64,000 nucleotides of DNA from Dialister histaminiformans (GTDB taxonomy: Bacteria > Bacillota > Negativicutes > Veillonellales > Dialisteraceae): the NCBI RefSeq assembly GCF_900103425.1, contig NZ_FMXA01000010.1, positions 1 through 64,000 on the forward strand, read 5' to 3'. The translations under genes and the position numbers were made by a program. The notes beneath the pieces were generated by a model that was not told where the DNA came from, did no database searches, and saw only the letters and a program-made list of their open reading frames with translations. Positions 9,213 to 18,488 of this stretch are shown here, piece after piece (positions within the stretch are counted from its first letter, which is position 1; each line of letters opens with the position of its first letter).

Positions 9213-10484
9213 TTATTTTTTAAGATGCCGAAGTCCCTTTACCGCAATATCTGTACGATACTGTGCTCCGTCCCAGTGAATCTTTTTTACTCCCTGATAA
9301 GCCTTTTCTCTGGCTTCTTCAAGGGTTGGCGCCATAGCAACCACATTCAGCACACGACCTCCTGCAGTATAGAACGTATCGCCTTTAAGAGCTGTTCCTG
9401 CATGGAATACATGGCATCCTTCCTGTTCTGCTTCACGCAGTCCGGAAATCTTATCATCTGAAGAATGCGCCCCCGGATAGCCACGAGTTGCCATAACTAC
9501 ATCCACAGCATACCCCTTTTTCCATTTAATGGAATCAGGAGACAACGTGCCATGTACGCAGTCCATCATAATCTGCGCCAGATCACCATCCAGCATAGGA
9601 AGAACGACTTCTGTTTCCGGATCGCCAAAGCGGCAGTTAAATTCCACCACTTTAGGGCCTTCCGAAGTAATCATAAGCCCTGCATAGAGGCATCCGGTAA
9701 ACGGGTATCCTTCTGTGCGCATAGCATCTACCATCGGTTTGAGAATCCGGTCATAGACCTGCTGCATTACTTCATCCGTTACCACCGGAGCCGGGGCATA
9801 GGCGCCCATGCCCCCGGTATTCGGGCCTTCGTCGTTATCATAAACACGCTTATGGTCCTGTGAAGGAATCATAGGCACTACATGGGTACCATCGCAGAAT
9901 GCCAGCACAGAAGCTTCTTCGCCTTCCATAAATTCTTCAATGACTACCTGGCGGCCGGCCCCATTGAATGCCAGTCCTTCCATCATGTCATGAATGGCCT
10001 TGCTGGCTTCTTCAAAAGTTGCCGCAATAATAACCCCCTTGCCGGCAGCGAGCCCATCCGCCTTGATAACCAGCGGATAATTCTGCTTTTCTGCATAGGC
10101 AATGGCATCCTTTTCTTCAGTAAACGATTCATAAGCAGCTGTCGGGATATGATATTTCTTCATCAGATCTTTTGCAAACTTCTTAGACCCTTCTATGCGG
10201 GCGGCTGCACCAGATGGCCCAAAGAAAGCCAGCCCGGCTTCTTTAAATCGATCGGCCAGACCATCTACCAGTACCGTTTCAGGGCCAGCTACCGTAAGGT
10301 CAATGCCCATGTCCTTGGCCAGTCTTACATAGTCTTTGGATCCCTGCATGGGAATGACGGAAGCACAGTCAGTCATAGCCATGCTCCCAGGAGCTGCAAA
10401 TACGCCGGTAACCTGAGGGCTCTGTGCCAATTTCCATGCCAGTGCATGCTCGCGGCCGCCAGTACCAATTACCAATACTTTCAT
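9213..10484 (-). CDS. purD: Phosphoribosylamine-glycine ligase PurD
   Basis: This 423-residue ATP-grasp enzyme makes glycinamide ribonucleotide (GAR), step two of purine synthesis. The N-terminal Rossmann-like start VLVIGTGGREHALAWKL is characteristic. The ATP-grasp core includes KADGLAAGKGV and the metal-binding NCRFGDPETEVVLP. It is the last gene of the purine operon, 14 bp after purH, and is followed by the bidirectional terminator. Confidence 0.97.
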   Translation of the reverse strand: MKVLVIGTGGREHALAWKLAQSPQVTGVFAAPGSMAMTDCASVIPMQGSKDYVRLAKDMGIDLTVAGPETVLVDGLADRFKEAGLAFFGPSGAAARIEGSKKFAKDLMKKYHIPTAAYESFTEEKDAIAYAEKQNYPLVIKADGLAAGKGVIIAATFEEASKAIHDMMEGLAFNGAGRQVVIEEFMEGEEASVLAFCDGTHVVPMIPSQDHKRVYDNDEGPNTGGMGAYAPAPVVTDEVMQQVYDRILKPMVDAMRTEGYPFTGCLYAGLMITSEGPKVVEFNCRFGDPETEVVLPMLDGDLAQIMMDCVHGTLSPDSIKWKKGYAVDVVMATRGYPGAHSSDDKISGLREAEQEGCHVFHAGTALKGDTFYTAGGRVLNVVAMAPTLEEAREKAYQGVKKIHWDGAQYRTDIAVKGLRHLKK

Positions 10485-10497
10485 TCTTTATCTCCTC

Positions 10498-12039
10498 TCA
10501 GCAGTGACGGAAATGTCTGTGTCCCGTAAATACCATGGTAATGCCATACTTATTAGCCATATCGATGGATTCCTGATCGCGGATGGATCCGCCTGGCTGA
10601 ATTACACAGGTAATACCTGCCTTACCGGCAGCTTCCACCGTATCACCGAACGGGAAGAAGGCATCGGAAGCCAGCGCTGCTCCCTTGCACTTATCACCAG
10701 CTTCTGCGATGGCAATATCAGCAGAACCAACACGATTCATCTGTCCAGCGCCAATACCATAGGTTACATCCTTACCAGTGAGAACAATGGCATTGGACTT
10801 CACATGCTTTACTACCTTCCATGCAAATTCCATAGCCTGCCATTCTTCTTCAGTCGGTGCACGGTCAGTAACCACCTTGCAGTCCGCTCTGGTTTCACTG
10901 CTATCATCAGGGGTCTGAACCAGAAGTCCGCCAGATACCTTGCGCAGCTGGAGTTCTTCTGTTTCAACTTCCGGCACTTCCATAAGGCGGATATTCTTCT
11001 TTGTTCCCAGAATATCCAGTGCTTCCTGAGAAATCTTCGGAGCCATAACCACTTCAAAGAAAATCGGCTTCATAGCGGCTGCTGTTTCTCCGTCCAGTTC
11101 CCGGTTGAATGCCACGATGCCGCCAAAAGCAGATTTGCTGTCGGCTTCAAATGCACGCTGGAACGCTTCCAGCGGAGTATCTCCCAGGGCAGTTCCACAT
11201 GGGTTGGTGTGCTTTACAATGACGCAGGACGGACGGTCGGACCATTCGTGAGCCAGATTCCATGCCGCTTCCATGTCCACAATGTTATTGTAGGACAAAG
11301 CCTTGCCATGCAGCTGACGGGCAAAGGCAATACCGCCCTTAGCTTCCGGATCTCTGTAGAAGGCTGCCTTCTGATGCGGATTTTCACCGTAACGGAGATC
11401 CTGCAGTTTGGTATACGCCTTGCAGTATACGTCAGGCATCTGTCCTTCATCCCCAGTTACCTGACGGGTCAGATAATCGGCAATGGCACAGTCATATAAT
11501 CCGGTATGAAGGAACGCCTTGCGGGAAAGGTCAAGACGGAATTCTTCCGTAAGGGTATCTGTCTTAATCCTTTCCAGAATTTCATCATACTGTTTTGGAT
11601 CCACTACTATGGTTACATACTTATAGTTCTTTGCTGCAGCGCGAACCATGGACGGGCCGCCTATATCAATATTCTCGATAGCTTCTGCCAGAGTTACATC
11701 CGGACGGGCAATGGTTTCACGGAATGGATACAGATTGACTGCCACCAGATCAATACCCGTGATTCCATGTTCCTTCATAGCCTTTACATGTTCCGGATTG
11801 TCCCGGATAGCCAGAATGCCGCCATGAATCTTCGGGTGCAGTGTCTTGACACGTCCATCCATCATTTCCGGGAAACCTGTCACTTCAGATACCGGAATAA
11901 CCGGAATGCCGGCTGCTGCGATAGTCTTCAGAGTACCTCCGGTAGAAACGATTTCTACGCCCAGTTCATGAAGTCCCTTTGCAAATTCCACAACACCCGT
12001 TTTATCAGAAACACTGATTAATGCTCTTTTGATAGTCAT
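10498..12039 (-). CDS. purH: Bifunctional AICAR transformylase / IMP cyclohydrolase PurH
   Basis: This 513-residue protein carries out the last two steps of IMP synthesis. The N-terminal MGS-like cyclohydrolase domain (about 1-190) begins RALISVSDKTGVV. The C-terminal transformylase holds the KHTNPCG motif and ends in FTGHRHFRHC, close to the usual C-terminal RHF motif. The chosen ATG at 12039 has GAGGAGG upstream; an upstream in-frame start at 12108 would add 23 non-homologous residues. It lies 7 bp after purN. Confidence 0.96.
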   Translation of the reverse strand: MTIKRALISVSDKTGVVEFAKGLHELGVEIVSTGGTLKTIAAAGIPVIPVSEVTGFPEMMDGRVKTLHPKIHGGILAIRDNPEHVKAMKEHGITGIDLVAVNLYPFRETIARPDVTLAEAIENIDIGGPSMVRAAAKNYKYVTIVVDPKQYDEILERIKTDTLTEEFRLDLSRKAFLHTGLYDCAIADYLTRQVTGDEGQMPDVYCKAYTKLQDLRYGENPHQKAAFYRDPEAKGGIAFARQLHGKALSYNNIVDMEAAWNLAHEWSDRPSCVIVKHTNPCGTALGDTPLEAFQRAFEADSKSAFGGIVAFNRELDGETAAAMKPIFFEVVMAPKISQEALDILGTKKNIRLMEVPEVETEELQLRKVSGGLLVQTPDDSSETRADCKVVTDRAPTEEEWQAMEFAWKVVKHVKSNAIVLTGKDVTYGIGAGQMNRVGSADIAIAEAGDKCKGAALASDAFFPFGDTVEAAGKAGITCVIQPGGSIRDQESIDMANKYGITMVFTGHRHFRHC

Positions 12040-12046
12040 GTGTGAA

Positions 12047-12670
12047 TCATTCCTCCTCTGAATGCATACCGGAAACATGATTCCCGGAAATCGTAAGTTT
12101 ATCAGCACAGAATGCCGCTACGGCACGCACATATGTAGGATGTTCCCTGGTAAGAATCCGGGCAGATAGCGTTTCTTCTGTATCGTTATCATATACCGGA
12201 ACCGCTGTCTGGGTAATAATCGGGCCGTCATCCAGTCCGGTGCCAACAAAATGAACGGTGCATCCTGCCACCTTGACGCCTGCCTCAATAGCCTGCCGCT
12301 GCGCGTGAAGTCCGCGGAAACTTGGCAGCAGCGCCGGATGAATATTGATAATCCGGTGTGGAAAGGCATTGACCAGATTTTCTCCGCATATGCGCATGTA
12401 CCCAGCCAGACAGATTAAATCCGGTGTAAAGGAAACCGCTGCCCTGAGCAGGGCTTCATCGAAAGCCACCTTATCCGGATAATCCTTCTTTTCTATCACT
12501 ACGGAAGGCACATGCCAGCGGGCTGCCCTTTCCAGGACCTGTGCACCCTTATGGTCACAGATAACCCCTACTACTTCGCCGTTTATGCGTCCATCCATGA
12601 CCGCTTCATGAATGGCCTCCGCATTCGAACCGCGCCCGGATGCAAAAATCAGAATACGTTTCTTATTCAT
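12047..12670 (-). CDS. purN: Phosphoribosylglycinamide formyltransferase PurN
   Basis: This 207-residue folate-dependent enzyme formylates GAR with 10-formyl-tetrahydrofolate. The start KKRILIFASGRGSNAEAI and the catalytic segment INIHPALLPSFRG (Asn/His) followed by GCTVHFV and DDGPII are visible. I take the ATG at 12670, which overlaps the purM stop by 8 bp and has AGGTGG just upstream. An ATG four codons earlier is possible. Confidence 0.95.
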   Translation of the reverse strand: MNKKRILIFASGRGSNAEAIHEAVMDGRINGEVVGVICDHKGAQVLERAARWHVPSVVIEKKDYPDKVAFDEALLRAAVSFTPDLICLAGYMRICGENLVNAFPHRIINIHPALLPSFRGLHAQRQAIEAGVKVAGCTVHFVGTGLDDGPIITQTAVPVYDNDTEETLSARILTREHPTYVRAVAAFCADKLTISGNHVSGMHSEEE

Positions 12671-13724
12671 GGAAAAGACCACCTGTTACCACTACATCGC
12701 GATTTCCTTCTTCAATGGTGCCGACTTCATAAACCGGTTCATTCATTGCAGCAAGGATGTCCTTCGCCTTTTCCGCTTCTTCACGGTTCATAATGAGAAG
12801 CATACCCAGACCGCAGTTAAAGGTTCTGTACATTTCGTGAGGTTCTACGCCGCCCTTCTTTGCCAGGAATGGGAAAATCGGGAGCATCGGCCACTTATCG
12901 GCATCCAGTACAGCCCTGGTTCCTTCCGGAAGGACACGCGGAATATTGTCATAGAATCCACCGCCGGTAATATGGACCAGACCATGAACGTCACAGCCTT
13001 TCAGTACAGGAAGTACCGGTCTTGGATACAGACGGGTCGGAGTAAGGAGCACTTCACCCAACGGTCTGTCAAAATGCTTATAGGTCTTATCCAGTTTCAG
13101 ATCGTTATCTTTAATAATACGACGGACCAGGGAATACCCATTGGAATGAACCCCGCTTGACGGCAGACCGAGAATCACATCACCTGTAGAAATGTGTTCC
13201 CCGGTAATCAGATCCTTTCGGTCTACAATGCCTACAGCAAATCCGGCTACATCATAGTCCCCTTTGCTGTAGAATCCGGCCATTTCTGCGGTTTCCCCGC
13301 CAAGGAGGGCACACCCGGATTCCTTGCAGGCATCAGCCACCCCTCTGACGATTTCAGCCATATGTTCCGGATCCAGCTTTCCTGTGGCAATGTAGTCCAG
13401 GAAGAACAGCGGACGCGCGCCCTGTACCAGTACATCATTGACGCTCATAGCTACACAGTCCTGTCCGATGGTGTCATGGATATCCATTTCAATAGCCAGT
13501 CTGAGCTTGGTCCCTACGCCATCCGTTCCGGATACAAGGATGGGATCATCGGTGAGCTCATCCTTCAGTGAATACAGACCGCCAAATCCGCCAAGGTCCC
13601 CTACTACGCCCGGGGTATATGTAGACTTAACGCAATCCTTAATCAGTTCAACTTCTTTTTCACCGGCATCAATATTTACGCCAGCTTCTGCATATGTCAG
13701 ACCTTTTTTCTTATTCTTCCCCAT
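12663..13724 (-). CDS. purM: Phosphoribosylformylglycinamidine cyclo-ligase PurM
   Basis: This 353-residue AIR synthetase closes the imidazole ring with ATP. Hallmarks are the N-terminal TYAEAGVNIDAGEKEV, SGTDGVGTKL, GGETAEMAGFY and GVHSNGYSL. It belongs to the PurM/SelD/HypE fold and acts as a dimer in the cytoplasm. It is translationally linked to purN by overlap and lies 10 bp after purF. Confidence 0.97.
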   Translation of the reverse strand: MGKNKKKGLTYAEAGVNIDAGEKEVELIKDCVKSTYTPGVVGDLGGFGGLYSLKDELTDDPILVSGTDGVGTKLRLAIEMDIHDTIGQDCVAMSVNDVLVQGARPLFFLDYIATGKLDPEHMAEIVRGVADACKESGCALLGGETAEMAGFYSKGDYDVAGFAVGIVDRKDLITGEHISTGDVILGLPSSGVHSNGYSLVRRIIKDNDLKLDKTYKHFDRPLGEVLLTPTRLYPRPVLPVLKGCDVHGLVHITGGGFYDNIPRVLPEGTRAVLDADKWPMLPIFPFLAKKGGVEPHEMYRTFNCGLGMLLIMNREEAEKAKDILAAMNEPVYEVGTIEEGNRDVVVTGGLFHE

Positions 13725-13734
13725 GTTGTCCTCC

Positions 13735-15165
13735 TTATTCGTTCACCGGTTCACCGGTTTCCTTATCCAGTCCCCATCCGGGAACGGCTTCCGGATACCT
13801 GCCATTAAAGCAAGCCATGCACATATCTTCCTTCGGAATTTCCTTAATGGCCTTGGCCAATCCTTCTTCCGAGAGATAATGCAGTTTATCCGCTCCGATA
13901 AATTCTCTGATCTTATCCACTGGATACTTAGCGCCGATCAGCTGCTTTCTTTCTGCCGTATCAATACCGAAGAAGCAGGGGTAGCATACCGGAGGAGAGC
14001 TGATAAGCAGATTGATTTCTCTGGCGCCCATCTTTTTGAGCAGATTGATGATGATGCCGCTGGTGGTTCCACGGACAATAGAATCATCAATCAGAACAAT
14101 ACGCTTGCCTTCCACATTTCTGCGGATTGGGTTCAGTTTCATGCGCACTGCGATTTCTCTGTTCTTCTGTCCCGGTTTGATAAAAGTACGTCCCATATAC
14201 TTATTCTTCAGGAGCCCTTCACCAAATGGAATACCGGATGCTTCCGCATATCCCATAGCGGCTACGTTACCGGAATCTGGCACACTCATAACCACATCGC
14301 CATCAAAGTGCGCTTCCTTCCAGAGCTGGCGTCCCATTTCCAGGCGCGCTTCATAAATGCTCTGTCCATTCATAATGGAATCCGGGCGGGCGAAATAAAT
14401 ATATTCAAATGAGCATATACCGCCATGAGCCGGCTTGTGTCCTGTAAAGAATTCACTGTGTACACCCTTTTCATCAATAGTGATGATTTCGCCTGGCTGT
14501 ACATCCCGGTAGAAGGTTGCTCCAATCAGATCCAGTGCCGGAGTTTCAGAGGCCAGCACCCAGCCATGTTCAGTCTTGCCGATAACCAGCGGGCGGTATC
14601 CATAGGGATCTCTTACCCCGTACAGGGCGTGATTGGTGCAGGATACCAGGGCATAGGCTCCCCGGATTTCTCCCATAACTTCCTTAATCTGATCTTCCAC
14701 ACGTTTTTCCCTGGATCTGGCCAGAAGCTTGATAATGACTTCCGTATCCATGGTGGTCTGGAAGGTGGAACCGCCCTGCAGAAGACGGCGTCTGAGCGCA
14801 ATGGTATTTGTCAGATTCCCGTTATGGGCCAGGGCAAATGAACCATGCTGTCCTTCTGCCTGCAACGGCTGTACATTGCAGGGAACGGAAGAACCAGTGG
14901 TGCTGTAACGTACATGTCCGATGCCGATATAGCCTTCCTTCTCCGGAAGATTTCTGAACACTTCCGTAACCAGTCCCATGCCTTTGAATGTCTGCATCTC
15001 CTGTCCATCAGAAACCGTGATACCCGCGCTTTCCTGACCTCTGTGCTGCAGAGCGAAAAGTCCATAGTAGGTTTCCAGAACGGCCTGACGATCCGGGTCA
15101 AAAATGCCAAATACACCACATTCTTCATGAGGCTTATCATCATAGCTTATATCTGTATAGTTCAC
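13735..15165 (-). CDS. purF: Amidophosphoribosyltransferase PurF
   Basis: This 476-residue enzyme makes phosphoribosylamine from PRPP and glutamine, the committed step of purine synthesis. A 15-residue propeptide precedes Cys16 (CGVFGIF), the nucleophile after processing. The PRPP site is VLIDDSIVRGTT. Cysteines in PPVCYPCFFG and DMCMACFNGRYPE fit the Bacillus-type enzyme with a [4Fe-4S] cluster. The start codon is GTG at 15165, with AGGAG at the right distance. It lies about 50 bp downstream of purC. Confidence 0.96.
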   Translation of the reverse strand: MNYTDISYDDKPHEECGVFGIFDPDRQAVLETYYGLFALQHRGQESAGITVSDGQEMQTFKGMGLVTEVFRNLPEKEGYIGIGHVRYSTTGSSVPCNVQPLQAEGQHGSFALAHNGNLTNTIALRRRLLQGGSTFQTTMDTEVIIKLLARSREKRVEDQIKEVMGEIRGAYALVSCTNHALYGVRDPYGYRPLVIGKTEHGWVLASETPALDLIGATFYRDVQPGEIITIDEKGVHSEFFTGHKPAHGGICSFEYIYFARPDSIMNGQSIYEARLEMGRQLWKEAHFDGDVVMSVPDSGNVAAMGYAEASGIPFGEGLLKNKYMGRTFIKPGQKNREIAVRMKLNPIRRNVEGKRIVLIDDSIVRGTTSGIIINLLKKMGAREINLLISSPPVCYPCFFGIDTAERKQLIGAKYPVDKIREFIGADKLHYLSEEGLAKAIKEIPKEDMCMACFNGRYPEAVPGWGLDKETGEPVNE

Positions 15166-15214
15166 GATGCACTCCTGTCTTTGAAAACTGATTTACCTGA
15201 GATGTCCTGTATTA

Positions 15215-16078
15215 TCAGAACTTTTCCCCGGTGAGAAGTTCATAGGCCTCTTCATACTTGCCGATGGTCTTCTTAATGATGTCATCCGGCAGAGTATCCG
15301 TTGGATGCTGACGGAGATAATCTCTTACGAACTGCTTGTCGTAGGATGGCTGGCTCTTGCCTGCTTCATAGCCTTCCAACGGCCAGAAACGAGAATTATC
15401 CGGTGTAAGCATTTCATCCCCCAGGATGAATTCGCCCTTATCATTCAGACCGAATTCGAACTTGGTATCCGCAATGATGATGCCGCGGGAAAGCGCATAG
15501 TCAGCACACTTCTTATACAAGGCCAGGGACAGTTCCTTCAGCTTTTCCATGTATTCCTTACCTTTGCCCGGGAAGAACTTTTCAATCCATTCAGCGCCCT
15601 GTTCCATGGAGATGTTCATATCATGTTCACCTACCGGAGCCTTGGTACTCGGGGTGAAAATCGGTTCCGGAAGTTTCTGGCATTCCTTCAGGCCTGCCGG
15701 AAGCGGAATACCGCATACATGGCCATCCTTCTGATAGCCAGCCCAGCCGCTGCCGGTGATATAACCACGGACAATGCATTCTACCGGAATCATATTCAGC
15801 TTCAGTGTCTTCATGCTGCGGCGTGCGAACCATGGGGTACGGAAAAATTCCGGCATATCTGCGGTATCTGTGGAAATCATATGATTCGGAACGATGTCTC
15901 TGGTGTGATCAAACCAGAATCTGGACATGCAGTTCAGAATTGCGCCCTTTTCCGGAATATCTGTAGCCAGAATCTTATCAAATGCAGAAATACGATCGGT
16001 GCAGACCATAACCAGGCTGTCTCCCAGATCATACAGTTCACGAACTTTACCTTCCTTATATGGTTTATATTCTTTCAT
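15215..16078 (-). CDS. purC: SAICAR synthetase PurC
   Basis: This 287-residue enzyme joins aspartate to CAIR using ATP. Typical segments are the opening KEGKVRELYDLGD, the D-R-I-S-AFD motif, and IPVECIVRGYITGSGW. Its length matches the longer SAICAR synthetases. It lies 22 bp downstream of purE. Confidence 0.96.
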   Translation of the reverse strand: MKEYKPYKEGKVRELYDLGDSLVMVCTDRISAFDKILATDIPEKGAILNCMSRFWFDHTRDIVPNHMISTDTADMPEFFRTPWFARRSMKTLKLNMIPVECIVRGYITGSGWAGYQKDGHVCGIPLPAGLKECQKLPEPIFTPSTKAPVGEHDMNISMEQGAEWIEKFFPGKGKEYMEKLKELSLALYKKCADYALSRGIIIADTKFEFGLNDKGEFILGDEMLTPDNSRFWPLEGYEAGKSQPSYDKQFVRDYLRQHPTDTLPDDIIKKTIGKYEEAYELLTGEKF

Positions 16079-16100
16079 GTTGATTCCTCCCGTTATATCC

Positions 16101-16592
16101 TTATCTGCCTAATTCTTTCTGAAGTTTTTCGTCCTTTTCATAAATGGCCCTGGCCATATCTTCCCGATATGTCCTGTACTTAGCTGCCAGTCCTTCATCA
16201 GACAGAGCTCCCATCTGAATGGCCAGCAGGGCTGCATTCTTTGCCCCGTCAATAGCAACGGTCGCCACTGGCATACCACTCGGCATCTGAACAATGGAAA
16301 GCAGTGCATCCATCCCATCCAGTTTTGCGCCTGACAGAGGAATACCTACAACCGGCTTTGTAGTGAGACTTGCCACTACACCAGGAAGTGCTGCCGCCAT
16401 TCCTGCTCCGGCGATAAATACGGAAGCCCCCTTCTTTTCTTCATCCGCAACAAAGCGGCTGAGTTTTTCCGGAGTTCTGTGCGCTGATGCCAGTGCCGCA
16501 TCGTACGATACGCCAAAGTCGTCCAGAACCGCAAAGGCTTTTTTCATGACCGGAAGATCCGAATCACTGCCCATGACTACTGCAACATGCAT
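16101..16592 (-). CDS. purE: N5-carboxyaminoimidazole ribonucleotide mutase PurE
   Basis: This 163-residue class I PurE has the MGSDSD substrate-binding loop, the SAHRTPE motif with the catalytic His, and GIPLSGAKLDGMDALLSIVQMP. Class I enzymes rearrange N5-CAIR made by PurK, but purK is not in this window. It is the first gene of the pur operon and follows a leader of about 340 nt. Confidence 0.96.
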   Translation of the reverse strand: MHVAVVMGSDSDLPVMKKAFAVLDDFGVSYDAALASAHRTPEKLSRFVADEEKKGASVFIAGAGMAAALPGVVASLTTKPVVGIPLSGAKLDGMDALLSIVQMPSGMPVATVAIDGAKNAALLAIQMGALSDEGLAAKYRTYREDMARAIYEKDEKLQKELGR

Positions 16593-16667
16593 AAGAAGTC
16601 CTCCTTTATCCTTAAGGCTGTTTGCCCCAGATAGAAAAAATACTCCCTGCCCTACAATTCGGATATC

Positions 16668-16856
16668 TTAACGATACAATAAATCATAGTACAGAGAGTT
16701 TATAGATTCAGACATGGAATCAAGCCGCACAAAATTTGCGGCAAAAGAAAAAAGGTGGTCACCATGACATCTTCCCGGTTTATAAAAATATACAGTCCGG
16801 CCTTTCATCGTTCTTGCTGCTTTCTTCTGCAGGAACATATGAGTCAATGTCATCAT
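16668..16856 (-). CDS. Possible small protein in the purE leader
   Basis: A 62-codon reading frame starts with a double ATG at 16856 and has GGAAGGGG about 6 nt upstream. It sits between the predicted promoter (16934-16962) and purE. The product is basic in its first half (KKAAR, MKGR) and has three Cys/His residues in GRCHGDH; I know no relative. It could be a leader peptide that couples translation to purE expression, or a chance frame. Only the initiation site and position support it. Confidence 0.3.
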   Translation of the reverse strand: MMTLTHMFLQKKAARTMKGRTVYFYKPGRCHGDHLFSFAANFVRLDSMSESINSLYYDLLYR

Positions 16857-16873
16857 AACCCCTTCCCGATATA

Positions 16874-16906
16874 ATAAGAGCTGGCACAATATCTGCCGGC
16901 TCTTAT
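16874..16906 (-). other. Hairpin in purE leader
   Basis: A stem of about 13 bp (ATAAGAGC..GGCA/TGCC..GCTCTTAT, one imperfect pair) lies directly ahead of the ribosome binding site of the small reading frame. No T-run follows, so it is not a normal terminator. It has no purine-riboswitch core. The remaining non-coding stretch 16593-17060 shows nothing else recognisable. Confidence 0.45.
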
Positions 16907-16933
16907 GTATCCCATACCAGTCTTTTCAGATTT

Positions 16934-16962
16934 ATTTTATACGCTTTTACTGCACTTGTCCA
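16934..16962 (-). promoter_or_regulatory. Candidate promoter of the pur operon
   Basis: On the minus strand TGGACA (16957-16962) is followed by a 17-bp spacer and TAAAAT (16934-16939). This predicts a leader of about 340 nt before purE. No PurR palindrome or riboswitch was recognised by eye. Confidence 0.45.
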
Positions 16963-17060
16963 GACAAAATGGCCAGTTCATAAAATAATATTTAAAAATT
17001 TAATTTATTCTTATGCTTAATAAAACATAGTCCCTTTCCATAGCCTGCCGTAGACAAAAC

Positions 17061-17102
17061 AAAAGAGGAAGCATTCCCCATAAGGGAACACTTCCTCTTT
17101 TT
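17061..17102 (-). terminator. Terminator of the ffh-trmD-yebC operon
   Basis: The stem AAAGAGGAAG/CTTCCTCTTT with an inner TTCCC/GGGAA pairing lies about 60 bp after the yebC stop, and TTTTGTTTTG follows on the minus strand. Confidence 0.85.
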
Positions 17103-17165
17103 ATGCTGCCAGTCATCCGCTGCTGTTTACACAGCCGATACGGACCGTCAGGATACAAGTCGAAA

Positions 17166-17903
17166 TTATTCTTCGTTTTCTTCCGGAAGTTCCGCATTGT
17201 GATGAACTTCCTGTACATCATCCATACCTTCCAGTTCTTCAATGAGATGCTTCATGGTCTTAGCCTGATCTCCCTGAAGGGCTACGGTGGTATTTGGAAT
17301 CATTTCTACTTCAGATGCTTCTACCGGAATACCAGCGGCTTCGATAGCTTCGGATACGGTAACGAAGTCTTCCGGAGTGGTGATAACCTGATAGGTATCA
17401 CCTTCGGTAACTACGTCTTCTGCGCCAGCGTCCAGAGCCGCCATCATAACGGTATCTTCATCGCACTTATCCTTGTCGATGACAATGGTACCTCTGCGCT
17501 TGAACATCCATGCCACGGATCCGGTAGCCCCCAGGCTTCCGCCGTGATGGGTGAACGCGTGACGTATGTCAGCTGCCATACGGTTACGGTTATCGGTATT
17601 GCATTCCGCGATAATCGCAGCGCCGCCCGGGCCGTATCCTTCATAAGTCACTTCATCAAAGCCTGCGCCGGAAGAAGCACCAACGCCCTTGGCAATAGCT
17701 CTCTTGATGTTATCCTTCGGTACGTTGTTCTGTCTTGCCTTGAGCAGAGCCAGCTTCAGACGCATGTTACCTGTCGGGTTGGCACCGCCCATACGGGCAG
17801 CAATTGTGATTTCCTTGGAAATCTTAGTTGTGATTCTCGCACGGATGGCATCATTTTTGCCCTTCGTACGTTTAATATTTTCCCATTTAGAATGTCCGGA
17901 CAT
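17166..17903 (-). CDS. yebC: YebC/PmpR-family translation or transcription factor
   Basis: This 245-residue protein starts with the family signature SGHSKWENIKRTKG and has the usual three-domain length. Recent work on the family implicates members in helping ribosomes at proline stretches; older work described DNA binding. I chose the ATG at 17903, because its AAGGAGGA site overlaps the last codons of the upstream methyltransferase gene, and its A is shared with that gene's TAA stop. It is the final gene of the operon. Confidence 0.93.
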   Translation of the reverse strand: MSGHSKWENIKRTKGKNDAIRARITTKISKEITIAARMGGANPTGNMRLKLALLKARQNNVPKDNIKRAIAKGVGASSGAGFDEVTYEGYGPGGAAIIAECNTDNRNRMAADIRHAFTHHGGSLGATGSVAWMFKRRGTIVIDKDKCDEDTVMMAALDAGAEDVVTEGDTYQVITTPEDFVTVSEAIEAAGIPVEASEVEMIPNTTVALQGDQAKTMKHLIEELEGMDDVQEVHHNAELPEENEE

Positions 17904-18484
17904 TATAATTCCTCCTTTGTCCACCAGGGCTCGCCTAACAGGCGATCGAGGATGATGGCTACGGCGCTCCTCACGCAAAGGTGATTATAACTACCGCCAC
18001 CATAAATTGGTTCAATGATATAGTCAAATTCCTTCATCATTTCCTTAGTCATTCCGAAGCCTGTGCCAAACAAGATGAAAACTGGCTGGTCTTCGTTATG
18101 AATCTTTTCCCGCATAGCCCGATAACTCACAGTATTAGGATACACCCTGGCATCCGTTGTGACAATGGCCGGCTTTTTCCCGCATTCTTCCTCAATCATA
18201 TGAATGGCTGACTGGAGATCCGGAACCAACTCGGTTTCCTTGAACGCTTCCTTACGGTTTGCGTTATACTGGCTGCCGGCACCCGTCTTCCAGTGGTTCA
18301 TAATGCGGAGGGCCATATCACGCTGCGCCTGCACGGGATGAACGATGAAATATTTCTTTACATCATAAGTCCTGGCGGTTCTCGCAATATCATGAAGATC
18401 ATAATTTGTAAGAGCCGTAGTAACGACTTTCATGTGTTTATTATAAATCGGATAATGAATCAGTCCTATATAGACAGGAGCCAT
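17903..18484 (-). CDS. SPOUT-type RNA methyltransferase-like protein
   Basis: This 193-residue protein resembles the TM1570-like putative SAM-dependent RNA methyltransferases found beside trmD. It opens with IGLIHYPIYNKH and contains HDIARTARTYDV. The probable trefoil-knot SAM-binding part is LFGTGFGM and PIYGGGSYNHLCVRSA. The substrate is not known from sequence. The start at 18484 follows AGAGGTG; the gene begins 4 bp after the trmD stop. Confidence 0.85.
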   Translation of the reverse strand: MAPVYIGLIHYPIYNKHMKVVTTALTNYDLHDIARTARTYDVKKYFIVHPVQAQRDMALRIMNHWKTGAGSQYNANRKEAFKETELVPDLQSAIHMIEEECGKKPAIVTTDARVYPNTVSYRAMREKIHNEDQPVFILFGTGFGMTKEMMKEFDYIIEPIYGGGSYNHLCVRSAVAIILDRLLGEPWWTKEEL

Positions 18485-18488
18485 GTAT

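Noticed and set aside
16593-17060. Purine or ZTP riboswitch ahead of purE
   Set aside because: The conserved cores of these aptamers could not be found on the minus strand; only a plain hairpin and a small frame are seen.
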